From positions 330,505 through 394,504 of the forward strand of contig NW_013657679.1 in the NCBI RefSeq assembly GCF_000142905.1: 64,000 nt of DNA, in the 5' to 3' direction. Shown piece after piece: positions 22,355-31,426 of this stretch (position 1 is its first letter; each line of letters starts with the position of its first letter). The notes under the pieces were generated by a model, which was not told the origin of the DNA, searched no databases, and saw only the letters and a list, made by a program, of their open reading frames with translations. The translations under genes were made by a program, and so were the position numbers. This DNA is from Thecamonas trahens ATCC 50062 (Eukaryota > Apusozoa > Apusomonadida > Apusomonadidae).

Positions 22355-24529
22355 ATGCGGTCGGCTGGTGTGGTGGTGGTTGACCTTACCGACGCTGCAT
22401 TCTTGGCTTCGGAAGAGATGGACGTCGTGTGCGAGGCTGCGCTCGCCGGCTGGCGGACCGAGCCCGGCTCGCCCCGCGTTGTACCGCCGGCCTCGCTCAT
22501 GCTCGCCAGGAAGAGCGCGCATCGGCTGACATGGTTAGATCCAGGACAAACTGGGAAAGTTGACTCTGCTCCGCTTGCTCCTCCAAGCCATGACGCCCGT
22601 TTGCCTTGCGATGCCCACCTGGACATGCTCCGGATGCTGGCGCAGACTCTCGGTGGCGAGTCTGCGACGGCTGATGACCCACAGGTCCTCGACCTAGTGT
22701 GGGTAGTGGAGGCTCGCCTGCCGCTGCCGGGGCCCAAGGCCCAACCGCCAGCCACGCATGCGTTTGCGGTCGGCCTTACCGCTCAGCTCGCCGAGTCTGC
22801 CCGATGGCGATCGGCGCTACGCGTTCACATCCTCATTGCCGCGCCACCTCCAGACGTCGACGTTGCCGCCATTGCTGCAGCTTGGCAGGTGCTGCTAACA
22901 GATGCGAGCCACCTCGGCTCTCAAGTCAAGCTCACCGCTCTTGTTGCCAACCCGTCGTGCTGGCGCGGCTCGCTGGCCCTTCATCCACAGCTCGGAAAGT
23001 GGCCGTCCTGCCGCGTCGAGGCCTTTGCCGAAGATGCTAGCTCGCTGAGAGCTAGACTTCCGCGCGGCTCGGACTCTTGTCTCACCATTATCAACAGAAT
23101 TGCTGCCCCTGCTACAGTCCCGTGGCTTTTCACCGGCCTTCACTGGCGGATGGCGTACGTCATGCCGTCGTCCGCAACTCTTCCGCATGTGGCCCAGCTG
23201 GTCGATGTGCTAGCAGCCGACGCGGCCACACTGGTCCTCCGATCCACCAGCGGCATGCTTTTCGCTGCAGTTCCGCATCCAGGCTCTTTGCAACTCTTTG
23301 GTCTTGTCTCACCGCATGCACTGGCCCGGTTGCCTGTGCCGCTGGCTCCGATTGTGTGCTCGGCGGCAAGTCCAATCGCGGACCCCGACTCGGAGCTCTG
23401 GCCCGAAGATCGCGCACTGGCTGCATTGCTTGCTGATGCAGTCGAAGAGACTGAGCCGCCACCGCTGCCCCGTCCAAACCGGCTACAGATTCCGCCTCTC
23501 ACACCACGGACCAAGCACCAGCCGGCCTCCGTCGCGGCGTGCTTTGCCCCGTCGGGGCGGGTTCTGCCGGATCCGGGCCTGCTCGGCTCGCGCGCCGTAA
23601 CCTCGGTCTTTCCAGCACTGACCGGCAACGAGCGCTTTGACTACGCAGCGCTTGCCCGAGCGCAGAGTGCCCACACTGGCCGACCTCACTGGGCAGCCGT
23701 CGAGGCGGCATTGGCTCCAGCACCGGGTACACACAGCGATGCCCGCCAACTCCACGGCGTCCACTACTACGGCAGTGCAGCGTCCCGAGCCGGCGCCTAC
23801 GCGGCAGTCATGGGCGATGGCATTATTCACGAGCGTGGCTCGCTTCTGCGCGACGTGCCCGAGACTCCGCGAGTCCCGGTCCGAACCCCACAAGCTACTG
23901 CGGCGCAGCCTGCGTCACGCAGGCAACCATCTTTCCGCTCTATGGCGCGCAAGCAGGTGTCAGCAGCGCAGCGTGCGACTTCGAAGTCATCGCTTGCGCT
24001 GGCCATGCCCGATCAGCGCAGGCCAGCGGACATCAACAAGGCCCGGCTTCGGGCTGCAGTTCTGGCCGAACTCAAAAGCCTGCTCGGCAAGTCACACCCG
24101 ATGCTCAAGGAGTGCTACCGCAAGCTGTATCAGGTCTGCCGCCTCTTCCTGGGCTCGCTCAGCTCGGCGGTTGTGGCGGAGGCAGAGCTCGCAGCAACCG
24201 TCCGGCGCAACTGCCGCACTGTTGTTTTTCAGCTCGTGCCCATGACCGATGTCATCGAGGCCCAAACTCTGCAGACTTCATCGTCGCCGGCGGCCCAACC
24301 AGTACATCCCGCACCGCGCCCCATCGTCGCGCCGCGGCTTGTCCGCCCAGCGCCCACCCGCAAGCGGCGGCTGGTACCCCCGCCGCAGCCGCGTGCCCTC
24401 CGCCGCCGCCTGCTCCAAACCTCATCGGACGACTCTTCGGTCACCTCGCCGTCGGGCATGCCTCCCAGAAAGGGTCAAGTCGCCCAGTACGCCAAAGTTT
24501 TTACCTTTGACGACTCGTCTGAGGTGTGA
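22355..24529 (+). CDS. MTBP-like DNA replication initiation factor
   Basis: A 724-residue protein. The C-terminal part (about residues 565-640) resembles the C-terminal domain of MTBP (MDM2-binding protein), which partners Treslin/TICRR and TopBP1 at origin firing. Seen here are an amphipathic LRAAVLAELKSLL helix, a His-Pro turn, the KECYRKLYQVCRLFLGSL core and a following helix ending VVFQLV, in the same order as animal MTBP. That region is followed by a Pro/Arg tail. The N-terminal 350 residues alternate hydrophobic strands and helices, as expected for the Sld7-related N-terminal part, but I cannot align them. The ATG at 22355 is the first in frame. The stop is 26 bases from the stop of the convergent neighbour. 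The family call rests on the C-terminal block from memory of the family, so it is moderate. Confidence 0.55.
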   Translation: MRSAGVVVVDLTDAAFLASEEMDVVCEAALAGWRTEPGSPRVVPPASLMLARKSAHRLTWLDPGQTGKVDSAPLAPPSHDARLPCDAHLDMLRMLAQTLGGESATADDPQVLDLVWVVEARLPLPGPKAQPPATHAFAVGLTAQLAESARWRSALRVHILIAAPPPDVDVAAIAAAWQVLLTDASHLGSQVKLTALVANPSCWRGSLALHPQLGKWPSCRVEAFAEDASSLRARLPRGSDSCLTIINRIAAPATVPWLFTGLHWRMAYVMPSSATLPHVAQLVDVLAADAATLVLRSTSGMLFAAVPHPGSLQLFGLVSPHALARLPVPLAPIVCSAASPIADPDSELWPEDRALAALLADAVEETEPPPLPRPNRLQIPPLTPRTKHQPASVAACFAPSGRVLPDPGLLGSRAVTSVFPALTGNERFDYAALARAQSAHTGRPHWAAVEAALAPAPGTHSDARQLHGVHYYGSAASRAGAYAAVMGDGIIHERGSLLRDVPETPRVPVRTPQATAAQPASRRQPSFRSMARKQVSAAQRATSKSSLALAMPDQRRPADINKARLRAAVLAELKSLLGKSHPMLKECYRKLYQVCRLFLGSLSSAVVAEAELAATVRRNCRTVVFQLVPMTDVIEAQTLQTSSSPAAQPVHPAPRPIVAPRLVRPAPTRKRRLVPPPQPRALRRRLLQTSSDDSSVTSPSGMPPRKGQVAQYAKVFTFDDSSEV

Positions 24530-24555
24530 TGGCGTGCCACAAGCTGTGGCAGAAT

Positions 24556-26184
24556 TCAATAATACTGCTGGACATGGATGTCGACCGGCTCTGGGCTGGC
24601 GTCTAGTTGGGGCGATGCGTTGCGCGAGCCGTGGAGCGATGACGACGAAGCCGCCGCCTGACGCTTGCTGCGCCGCTTTTTGGGTGACGGTGATGAGCCA
24701 GAATCAAGTCGCTTCTTGAGCTTGGCATGGCTCCGCTGCAGCTTGGCATACTTGGCGTGGACAGTGCCGAGTTCCATCTGGGTCGCCTGCAGCTCGTGGG
24801 TGAGCTGGTCGATGCGCAGCTTCTGGGCCGCGGCGTGGTCGTTGATCCGGGCCTCGCTCTCGCGCGCGGCCTGGACCGCGCTGCGGAGCTTGGCCCGCTT
24901 CTCCGCCTTGGCCTCAAGCGCCTCGTTTTGCGCCTGCACCTGGGCCAGCGCGGCCTTGACCTCAGCCAGATGCCTGGTCTTGCGTCGAAGATTGAGCTTG
25001 AGCTCGGTGACGTGCGCGGCTTCTTCTTCAGCTGCCTCCATCTCGCGCGTCCGTTGGACGCTGGATGCCTCCGACTTGGCCTGGTCGGCCGCGACCTTGG
25101 CCTGAACCGCGGCTCGCGAAGCCTCGGCAGCGTCAATGCGCGCCCGTTGCAGCGCAGCTTGACACGATGCCAACTTGTTGCTGGACACCTCGAGCTTGCC
25201 CTGGCTCTCTGCCAGCGCCGCATCGCGATTGGCAATGAGGGTGTCTTTGCGCTTGATGGTCGTGAGCGCTTGCTTGAGCTCAGCGCGCACCCGCTCAAGC
25301 TCCGTGCTCAACTCACTCTCACGACTAGCCGCGTCAGCGGTGAGCGCGGCAAGTTCGCTCTTGAGTCTCGCTTGCTGGGCCTTAGCAGCAGCTTGGGATG
25401 CCGACACGTCGGCTGCCGCTGCGTCGGCACGAGCGTTGGCACGCTCCGAAGCCGTCCGCAGCTTGTCAGCGTCAGACTTTGCAGTCGATGCTGTAGTGTA
25501 TGCTGTTCGCAGCCGCTCGCAGGCCAGCAGGCAAAGCTCGCGGAGTGAGCCGAGCTGGACCAGTAGGCCCGGAACCTCACGCTTGCGGGCATGGCTCGGA
25601 ATGCGGATAGCCTCCACCTGTGCCAGCAAGTCCTCGTGGCCGAGCAAGATACCGGAGCGGGAAGGAGGCGAGGCGAGCCCAGGCCCACGACGGCGAAGGA
25701 GTGGCGAGCCACGCGCGCTTGCTGTCTGCGGCCGAACAACTGTCGATCGATTCCAGCTTGTATCTGGCGAGTTTCGCGGCGATCGCCCGGTCCTCTTGCG
25801 CCCGCTACCGGCAGTCATCGGACGTGGCAAACCGCGCTTCCTTGCCGGCGATCGCTTCACAACGTTGGAAGGCCTCGGACGCCCGCGTCGCTGGCGCTTA
25901 GGACTCGCTCGAACCGGGGTAGCAGGCGATGGCGCCGCCCGTCCTGCCGCCGGCTTCTCCAAACGCTGCGACCTCGGCTCTGGAGTGTGTGGCTCTTCGA
26001 GAATTGCCTCTGCAACACCAAGGTCATCATCATTACCATGACTATCATCGCCATCAGCAACATCAGGTCCAACCGGCGTCTCCGAGCCCGAGTCCCCCGC
26101 CGACTCCGAGTCCACCACCGAGTACTCACCCGAGTAGGTGTACTCGGGAGCGTCTGTAGATACGCCGTCCAAAGACACCGCCAT
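24556..26184 (-). CDS. Coiled-coil protein with acidic head and basic Ser-rich tail, function unknown
   Basis: 542 residues from the ATG at 26184. That start is preferred because upstream codons in the same frame read like untranslated leader, while MAVSLDGVSTDAPEYTYSG begins a typical acidic Ser/Thr/Asp head. About residues 20-75 are acidic, 75-170 basic and Pro/Ser/Arg-rich, about 170-490 one continuous coiled coil rich in Ala, Lys and Glu, and the last 50 residues carry SPSPKKRRSKRQ, a plausible bipartite nuclear localisation signal. No catalytic domain is visible. It is convergent with the MTBP-like gene and divergent from the next coiled-coil gene. Function unknown. Confidence 0.7.
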   Translation of the reverse strand: MAVSLDGVSTDAPEYTYSGEYSVVDSESAGDSGSETPVGPDVADGDDSHGNDDDLGVAEAILEEPHTPEPRSQRLEKPAAGRAAPSPATPVRASPKRQRRGRPRPSNVVKRSPARKRGLPRPMTAGSGRKRTGRSPRNSPDTSWNRSTVVRPQTASARGSPLLRRRGPGLASPPSRSGILLGHEDLLAQVEAIRIPSHARKREVPGLLVQLGSLRELCLLACERLRTAYTTASTAKSDADKLRTASERANARADAAAADVSASQAAAKAQQARLKSELAALTADAASRESELSTELERVRAELKQALTTIKRKDTLIANRDAALAESQGKLEVSSNKLASCQAALQRARIDAAEASRAAVQAKVAADQAKSEASSVQRTREMEAAEEEAAHVTELKLNLRRKTRHLAEVKAALAQVQAQNEALEAKAEKRAKLRSAVQAARESEARINDHAAAQKLRIDQLTHELQATQMELGTVHAKYAKLQRSHAKLKKRLDSGSSPSPKKRRSKRQAAASSSSLHGSRNASPQLDASPEPVDIHVQQYY

Positions 26185-26679
26185 GAGTTGGCAACAAGTG
26201 AGGGTGGAACTGAGAAAAGTGCGTGTACAGACCGTCGTTGAGGTGGTGAGTAGCTGGTACCTGGCCGTCTTCATCTGTGAGACGGTTCGGAGCTGTGACC
26301 GGGAGTGACTCGGCCGTCCAACGGTCGCCAATGCAGGCGACGAGCCAGCAGAGGAGCAAGGAGAAGAGGGGGGTACGAGAGATGAGCAAGGGGATATTCC
26401 GAGACGATAAGCGGTTAATCTGATGGGAAAGAGTTGATTACATACAAGAATGGAGACTCGATGGGAAGTCGATGGGGAGTGGAGGATGATCGAGGAGCTG
26501 TGGCGAGTGTGAGTGTGATGCGTGGGGAAAGAGAGAGGGAGGGAGGGTAGCCGACTAGGCTTTGCTCAACGACGAGGCAGGAGTGGGTGGGGGTGGGGGC
26601 TAGCCAGCTGGCCACACTCGACGCAGTCGGTGGACGAGTGCCGGGGCAAAGGGGCGGAAGAAGGCAAGGCAAAGATATT
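26185..26679. other. Divergent spacer between two coiled-coil genes
   Basis: About 495 bases separate the start codons. There are purine-rich GAGAGGGAGGGAG-type stretches near 26530 and short G runs near 26585. No conserved coding, RNA gene or recognisable factor site was found. It presumably contains both promoters. Confidence 0.5.
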
Positions 26680-28737
26680 ATGTCGTTGGCACGGAGTCTG
26701 CATGGCTCGCCACGTCGTGCGCGGCCTATGCAAGCAGTGGTGGTGGGCGCGTCGAGGAGGGAGGCGAGGCGGCAGCAAAGGACGCCAGCGCCAGGGTCAG
26801 GGCCAAGGCATGGGTCGAGGCATGGACGGGTGGGACGGTCCACCGCACCCCCACCGCCATCAGAGGTGGAGGCTGCTGATGCTGCTGCTATGCTGGTGCC
26901 CCATGTCAATGCGATGTCGTCAGGCATCTCATTTCGGGCTCTGCCACAAGCCTCGCTCCGCCAAGTTGTCCGTAGCTGCCGGAGAGCCGAGGCCAAGGCG
27001 GCAGCACTGGCCGGGCCAGCGAGCCGGGCCAAGCGGCTGCTGTTTGATCTGACTCGGGAAATTCGAGCCATGCTCGATCCGCTGCTGGATGCAGATGAAG
27101 CTCTGCGTGCCGAGGTGTCCCGCACTGCTGCGGCCCTTGATGACTGGCGCGCGGTCTTGACTCCCGATGCCTACTCGCGCGCCGAGGCTGCGGTCCTCCA
27201 ACGCCTCCTCCACGCACTGCCGGGAAAGCACACAACTGCGCACGCGCACTTGACTTCTGGCAAGGCTCTGCGCGAGCGGGAAAAGTGCACAGTCGTCGAT
27301 GCTGTGACTCCTGATCTGGTGCGGGCACTGCTCAAGACCGGTGCACGCCGTGTGGCGCAACTGGAGCTGGCGCTGTCACGGCTAGAGGACGAGTCGGCGG
27401 ATGCACTGCGGCAGATGGAGGACGAGCTGGATGCGCAGCAGGACAAGGCCCAACGTGGCGCGGCACGCCAGGACTCGATCGCTGCCGCACACTACGAGGC
27501 CGAGATGGACGAGCTGCGGGCGGCGCTGTCGCGAGCCAGTAACGAGCGCGAGGTCACCGCCTCGCGACTTGCTGATGCCGAGCGCTACATTGCCACACTA
27601 GAAAAGACGTGCGCCGATCAAGTCGACCAGCTGACAGCACTTCAGTCGCATGCTACGCAGCTGGCTGGCGAGCTGGCTGGCATCGAGCGATCGCACGCCA
27701 CTGTCGACGGCAAGTACGCCCGCGCTGTCATCGCCAACGACGAAATGCGATCCAAGCTTGTCGAGTACGAGGGCATCATGTGTGATGTCGAGGCCGAGCT
27801 TTTGACGCCTGCGCCCGCACCCGTCTTGGGTCCCGCCCTGCATCCAGGCCCAGCCTCGAGCCTCCCGTCGCACCCCGAGCAGCCATTTACCGGTCATCGC
27901 CACGTTGCCGACGTGCCTCACCGTTTGCATGAGCAGTCGCTGGAGCATGCCGCCAACAGTGTCTCCTTTGATATTGCTCCACCGCCGGAAGTGGCGGTGG
28001 AGGCGCAGCGTCAGGCCGCGGCGAACGAGGTCTCCGGGAGTCAGGCTCCAGTTGTATACCGCGGCAGCGCGTCGGCGATGTCGACACCTTATCAGGAAGC
28101 GACGCCGCGCCCTGTGTCACCGCCCCAAGCCCGCGCTGATACGGCGGCAACTGAAATCTTACATCGCGGCAGTGCGTCGTCGTTGTCGCCGACTCCCGCG
28201 GTGGTAGAGTCTGCAACGTCGCCGAATCGAACGCCCGCGGCACGGATCGCCGCGGCCAACGCGCAGGTTGCGGCGGTGATGTCGTTCGAGGTAGCGACAC
28301 CGGGACAAAGCGGGCTTGCCAGCGGTAGTAGCAGCCGCTTTGACGTTCCCAAGGCGACATCGGTTTCGGCGGTGCTCAAGCGACTCCAGGAGGCGGACCG
28401 AATCCTGACGGTGCCTGAGGAGGCCGCGCATCGGGCAGCAGCCCAACTTGACGACGATGAGCACCGTCGAGCCGGTGCCGCACCGGCAGTCCCTGTCTAC
28501 CGCGACATTGCAGCCGCCCTGGGCGTCAAGCTGCCACCTCCACGGCATCCAGGCCGGCTGGCGACTGGACGATCGCCGCGCATCGGCCCAGCGACCACCT
28601 TTGCCGAGTACGAGGCTCGTCGACAGGGTCAACATGCCTCACCGCGCACCCCATCGTCAGCGCTCCGGCCGCGATCGATCTCGATCACTGAAGATCGCAG
28701 TAATGAGCATAATCCTCTCTGGCCGTTTTCTTCTTAA
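26680..28737 (+). CDS. Central coiled-coil protein with Ala/Pro/Ser-rich tail, function unknown
   Basis: 685 residues from the ATG at 26680; the frame is open further upstream but without an ATG. The first 70 residues are basic and Arg/Gly/Pro-rich. A helical region (about 80-200) precedes a coiled coil (about 215-395) beginning VRALLKTGARRVAQLELAL. The remaining 290 residues are low-complexity Pro/Ala/Ser. Within the tail a short motif recurs: YRGSASAMSTP and HRGSASSLSPTP, about 38 residues apart, followed by Pro-rich sequence, which could be phosphorylation or docking sites (inference). No enzyme domain is visible. It ends PLWPFSS just before a 21-base C run. I do not recognise the family. 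Confidence 0.65.
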   Translation: MSLARSLHGSPRRARPMQAVVVGASRREARRQQRTPAPGSGPRHGSRHGRVGRSTAPPPPSEVEAADAAAMLVPHVNAMSSGISFRALPQASLRQVVRSCRRAEAKAAALAGPASRAKRLLFDLTREIRAMLDPLLDADEALRAEVSRTAAALDDWRAVLTPDAYSRAEAAVLQRLLHALPGKHTTAHAHLTSGKALREREKCTVVDAVTPDLVRALLKTGARRVAQLELALSRLEDESADALRQMEDELDAQQDKAQRGAARQDSIAAAHYEAEMDELRAALSRASNEREVTASRLADAERYIATLEKTCADQVDQLTALQSHATQLAGELAGIERSHATVDGKYARAVIANDEMRSKLVEYEGIMCDVEAELLTPAPAPVLGPALHPGPASSLPSHPEQPFTGHRHVADVPHRLHEQSLEHAANSVSFDIAPPPEVAVEAQRQAAANEVSGSQAPVVYRGSASAMSTPYQEATPRPVSPPQARADTAATEILHRGSASSLSPTPAVVESATSPNRTPAARIAAANAQVAAVMSFEVATPGQSGLASGSSSRFDVPKATSVSAVLKRLQEADRILTVPEEAAHRAAAQLDDDEHRRAGAAPAVPVYRDIAAALGVKLPPPRHPGRLATGRSPRIGPATTFAEYEARRQGQHASPRTPSSALRPRSISITEDRSNEHNPLWPFSS

Positions 28738-28738
28738 A

Positions 28739-28759
28739 CCCCCCCCCCCCCCCCCCCCC
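28739..28759. repeat. Poly(C) tract, 21 bases
   Basis: The longest homopolymer in the window begins one base after the stop codon of the upstream gene and lies about 180 bases before the RRM gene. It is one of many such C or G runs in spacers here. Confidence 0.95.
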
Positions 28760-28935
28760 GACGACACGCCCGAGACGCGCCCGAGACGCTGTCTGTACCA
28801 TGCCAGCATCCGTTCCGTTCGCCAAAAAGAACCCACCCCCTTTCCCCCTTCCCCTCCCCCTTCCCCTCTCAAAACCACACACGCACCACAAATACCCACA
28901 TCACCACACACATACACGCACACTCCTCGTCAACC

Positions 28936-30002
28936 ATGGCAGCAATAGCTCCGGTGGTATGCACACACCTTCCCAACCACCACCACCGCCCCATCCCCTT
29001 CCCCCCTCCCTCCCTCCCCCACAAGCGACAACGACTCACACAGCCTATCTCCGTCTGGGCACACAGACTCTCTCTCCGGCTGCAGCCAGCCGTGCGGTGT
29101 ATGTGGGCAACGTGTCCGCGGGAGCGACGGAAAAGGCAGTCCGTGACTTCTTTGCCTTTTGTGGTGCCATGGATCAGTTTCATCTCGAACCGGTGGATGG
29201 TGGCGATGGCGTTCAGCACGCGGTGGTGGTCTTTGCCGCGCCCTCGGCTTGGCAGACAGCGCTCCTCCTCACAAACGCCCGCATCGGGGACTCGGCCATT
29301 GCTGTCACTGCCTATCAGGCTGCCTTTCCCGACGCTGCTCCGGCAGAGACTGAGCCTGCCGATCCGCCGCCGACGGATGCGTCGTCGCCGGCTGATGAGG
29401 CTCCGCCAGCCGGCGACTCGCAGCCAGGCACGTCTGTGGCGCAGGAGGCCAAGTCGAAAACTGCCATCATGGCCGAGCTTACGGCCTCGGGCTACATGCT
29501 CGGCGCCAACACCCTGGGCCGCGCACGGGCCTTTGATGAGGAGCACTTCAACCTCGGCCTCCGGATGCAGCTCGGCGTTGAGATGGCCAAGGAAAAGGTG
29601 GCCAAGGTCGACAAGGCCCTCGGCATCTCGTCAACCGTCGGCGCTGCCACCCAAACCGCGTCGGCTGCCGCTAAGGCTGTCGACTCGAAGCTCGGCGTCT
29701 CGTCGACCGTCTCCAAGGCCGCCGATGTCACCGTCGGCGCCGCCTCTGCCGTCGGCCAGACGGCCATGGCCGTTCCGGGAGTTCGCTCCGGCGTTGACCT
29801 GCTGGTTGGCGTCACCCAGGCCATTGGCGCCACCATGACCTCGTACTCGGCGGCGACCGCCAACGAGGTTGCCCGCCGCCGCTCCGCTGCCAACCCTGCA
29901 GCAGGCGTCACAAGCACCAACACCGACGCCAACGACGACGACGACGACAACGACAATGACGACAACGGTCCCCCGCCACCGTCTCAGGCTATCTACGGTT
30001 GA
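28936..30002 (+). CDS. BPA1/Vip1-like RRM protein
   Basis: Exons 28936-28956 and 29067-30002 give 318 residues. The intron (28957-29066) has donor GTATGC and acceptor CACACAG; splicing fuses MAAIAPV to TLSPAAASRAVYVGNVSAG. An RRM covers about residues 15-90: RAVYVGNVSAGATEKAVRDFF is beta-1/helix-1 of the BPA1 (ACD11-binding partner)/fission-yeast Vip1 type, with a weak RNP1 and an AVVVFAAPSAWQTALLL block. After an acidic Pro/Ala linker comes the second hallmark, an AKSKTAIMAELTASGYMLG helix and then repeated VDKALGISSTVGAA and VDSKLGVSSTVSKA segments, as in the plant proteins. The Asp/Asn-rich tail is low complexity. Family members are cytoplasmic or membrane-associated, with modest RNA-binding evidence. 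Confidence 0.82.
28957..29066 (+). other. Spliceosomal intron, 110 bp
   Basis: GTATGC donor directly after codon 7 and CACACAG acceptor; phase 0. The intron is pyrimidine-rich with CCACC repeats. Removing it joins the Kozak-like ATG at 28936 (context AACCATGG) to the RRM frame. Confidence 0.8.
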
Positions 30003-30218
30003 TCCAAGTTTGCTCATCCCTATTATCCAGCTGCTCCGCTGTAACTCGACTTGCCCTTTATCGACCTCAAACCCGTCTCCAACCCAACCTGCCTGTCCCC
30101 CCCCCCGCCTATCTCTTGCCCACCCTCTGACCTGCTTCTCCTCTCACTCCTCTTCCCCCCCCTCCCCCTCCCACCACCACCACCACCACCACCACCACCA
30201 CCCTGCCCTGCTCTGCCC

Positions 30219-31426
30219 ATGCCCAAATGCGTGGTGCACAACCTCCCGCCCTCACTTGGCACCCAGGGCTTTGAGTCTCTTGTATCACCATGGCGGGCAA
30301 GCATGACCATGGTCGCCTTCCACCGCCACACCGTCGAGTACGGCCTCCCTGTCTCCCTCTCTCCCTCTCTCCCTCTCCCGCCCTCGTCCCCGACTCACCC
30401 TCCCCCCCCCCCTCCTCCTCCTCCCCCTCCAGACTTGGCCCACACAACATGGACACTGTGGCTGCACCCATGGTTCGTGGCGCCTACGCTGTCCTGGCCT
30501 TTGCTAGCAAGTCGGCACTGGCTGCGTTTGCGGCTGTCTTTCCGCCGACGACTGGTCTGGCTGATCCTGCCACAGGAAAGCAATATCATCCTGTTCTGCG
30601 ACATGCTCCCTTTCCTCATGTTCCGTCTCATACGCTGCCGCATCATGCTCCGCAACAGCTGGATCCTGCTCTTACCGCGCATCCGTTGTATCAGGCCTGG
30701 GAGGAGATGAAGGCCGATCGCGCACAGAGGGCTGCTGCGGGATCTGCTGCCTGTGAAGAGGCCCTGGCACGAGCCCGTGAGAAGCGTGCAAATGCGGATG
30801 AGCCGGTAGTCACCCCGCTCATCGCCTTTCTTCGTGCCCGCAAGGACGCCGAGATCAGCGACGGCTCAGCGTCGATGTCGCATCAGAAGCGGAAGCGGAA
30901 CAAGAAGAACAGGAAGAACAAGAAGAACAAGAAGAACAAGAAGAACAAGAAGAACAAGAACACAAACGCAGAGACCAAGGCTGGCGCCAATGCCGGCACG
31001 CCGTCCAACATGCAGCCACAGAGTGGAGCTGCGCAACCGCCGGCCGACGGCGATCCGCCGGCGCGCAAGCGCAAGCCGCGGAAGCGCAACCGCAACCGCA
31101 AGAAGAAGGCCAAGGCCGCTGCCGCTGCTTCCGCCGCTGCCGCCGGCGGTGCTGCCAGCTCTGCCCCTGCCACTGCCACTGGAGGTAGTGGTGGGGCCGG
31201 CCAATGCTCGGTGCCGGCTGCCAATGGTGGTCCTCCCGAAGGCAAGCCGAAGAAGAGAAACCGTAACCGCAACCGCAACCGCAATCGCAACCGCAACCGA
31301 AAGCGCAAGGGCAACGATGGTAACTCGGCCGAGCCTGGTGCTAATGCCGGGGCGGCTGGTGCTACAGCACCTCGACCGGCACCAGCACCGTCGACGCCAG
31401 CCTTTGCTTTCATTCCTCCTCCATGA
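30219..31426 (+). CDS. UPF3: UPF3, nonsense-mediated decay factor
   Basis: Exons 30219-30337 and 30433-31426 give 370 residues. The protein opens MPKCVVHNLPPSL, the first strand and helix of the Smg4/UPF3 RRM-like domain that binds UPF2. Splicing joins FHRHTVE to LGPHNMDTVAAPMVRGAYAVL, restoring the conserved order of a variable loop followed by the RGAYAVLAF strand, then AVFPPTTGLADPATGKQYHPVLRHAPF. The family's later TPLIAFLRARK helix is present (about residue 150). The second half is low complexity: Lys/Asn blocks encoded by an AACAAGAAG repeat (30899-30960), then RNRNRNRNRNR and Ala/Pro-rich stretches. I do not see a clear exon-junction-complex binding motif. The stop overlaps the convergent Sip5-like gene by 17 bases. 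Confidence 0.85.
30338..30432 (+). other. Spliceosomal intron inside the UPF3 domain, 95 bp
   Basis: GTACGG donor and CCTCCAG acceptor, phase 2, almost pure pyrimidine between them including an 11-base C run (30402-30412). Its removal is required to keep the Smg4/UPF3 domain in frame. Confidence 0.88.
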
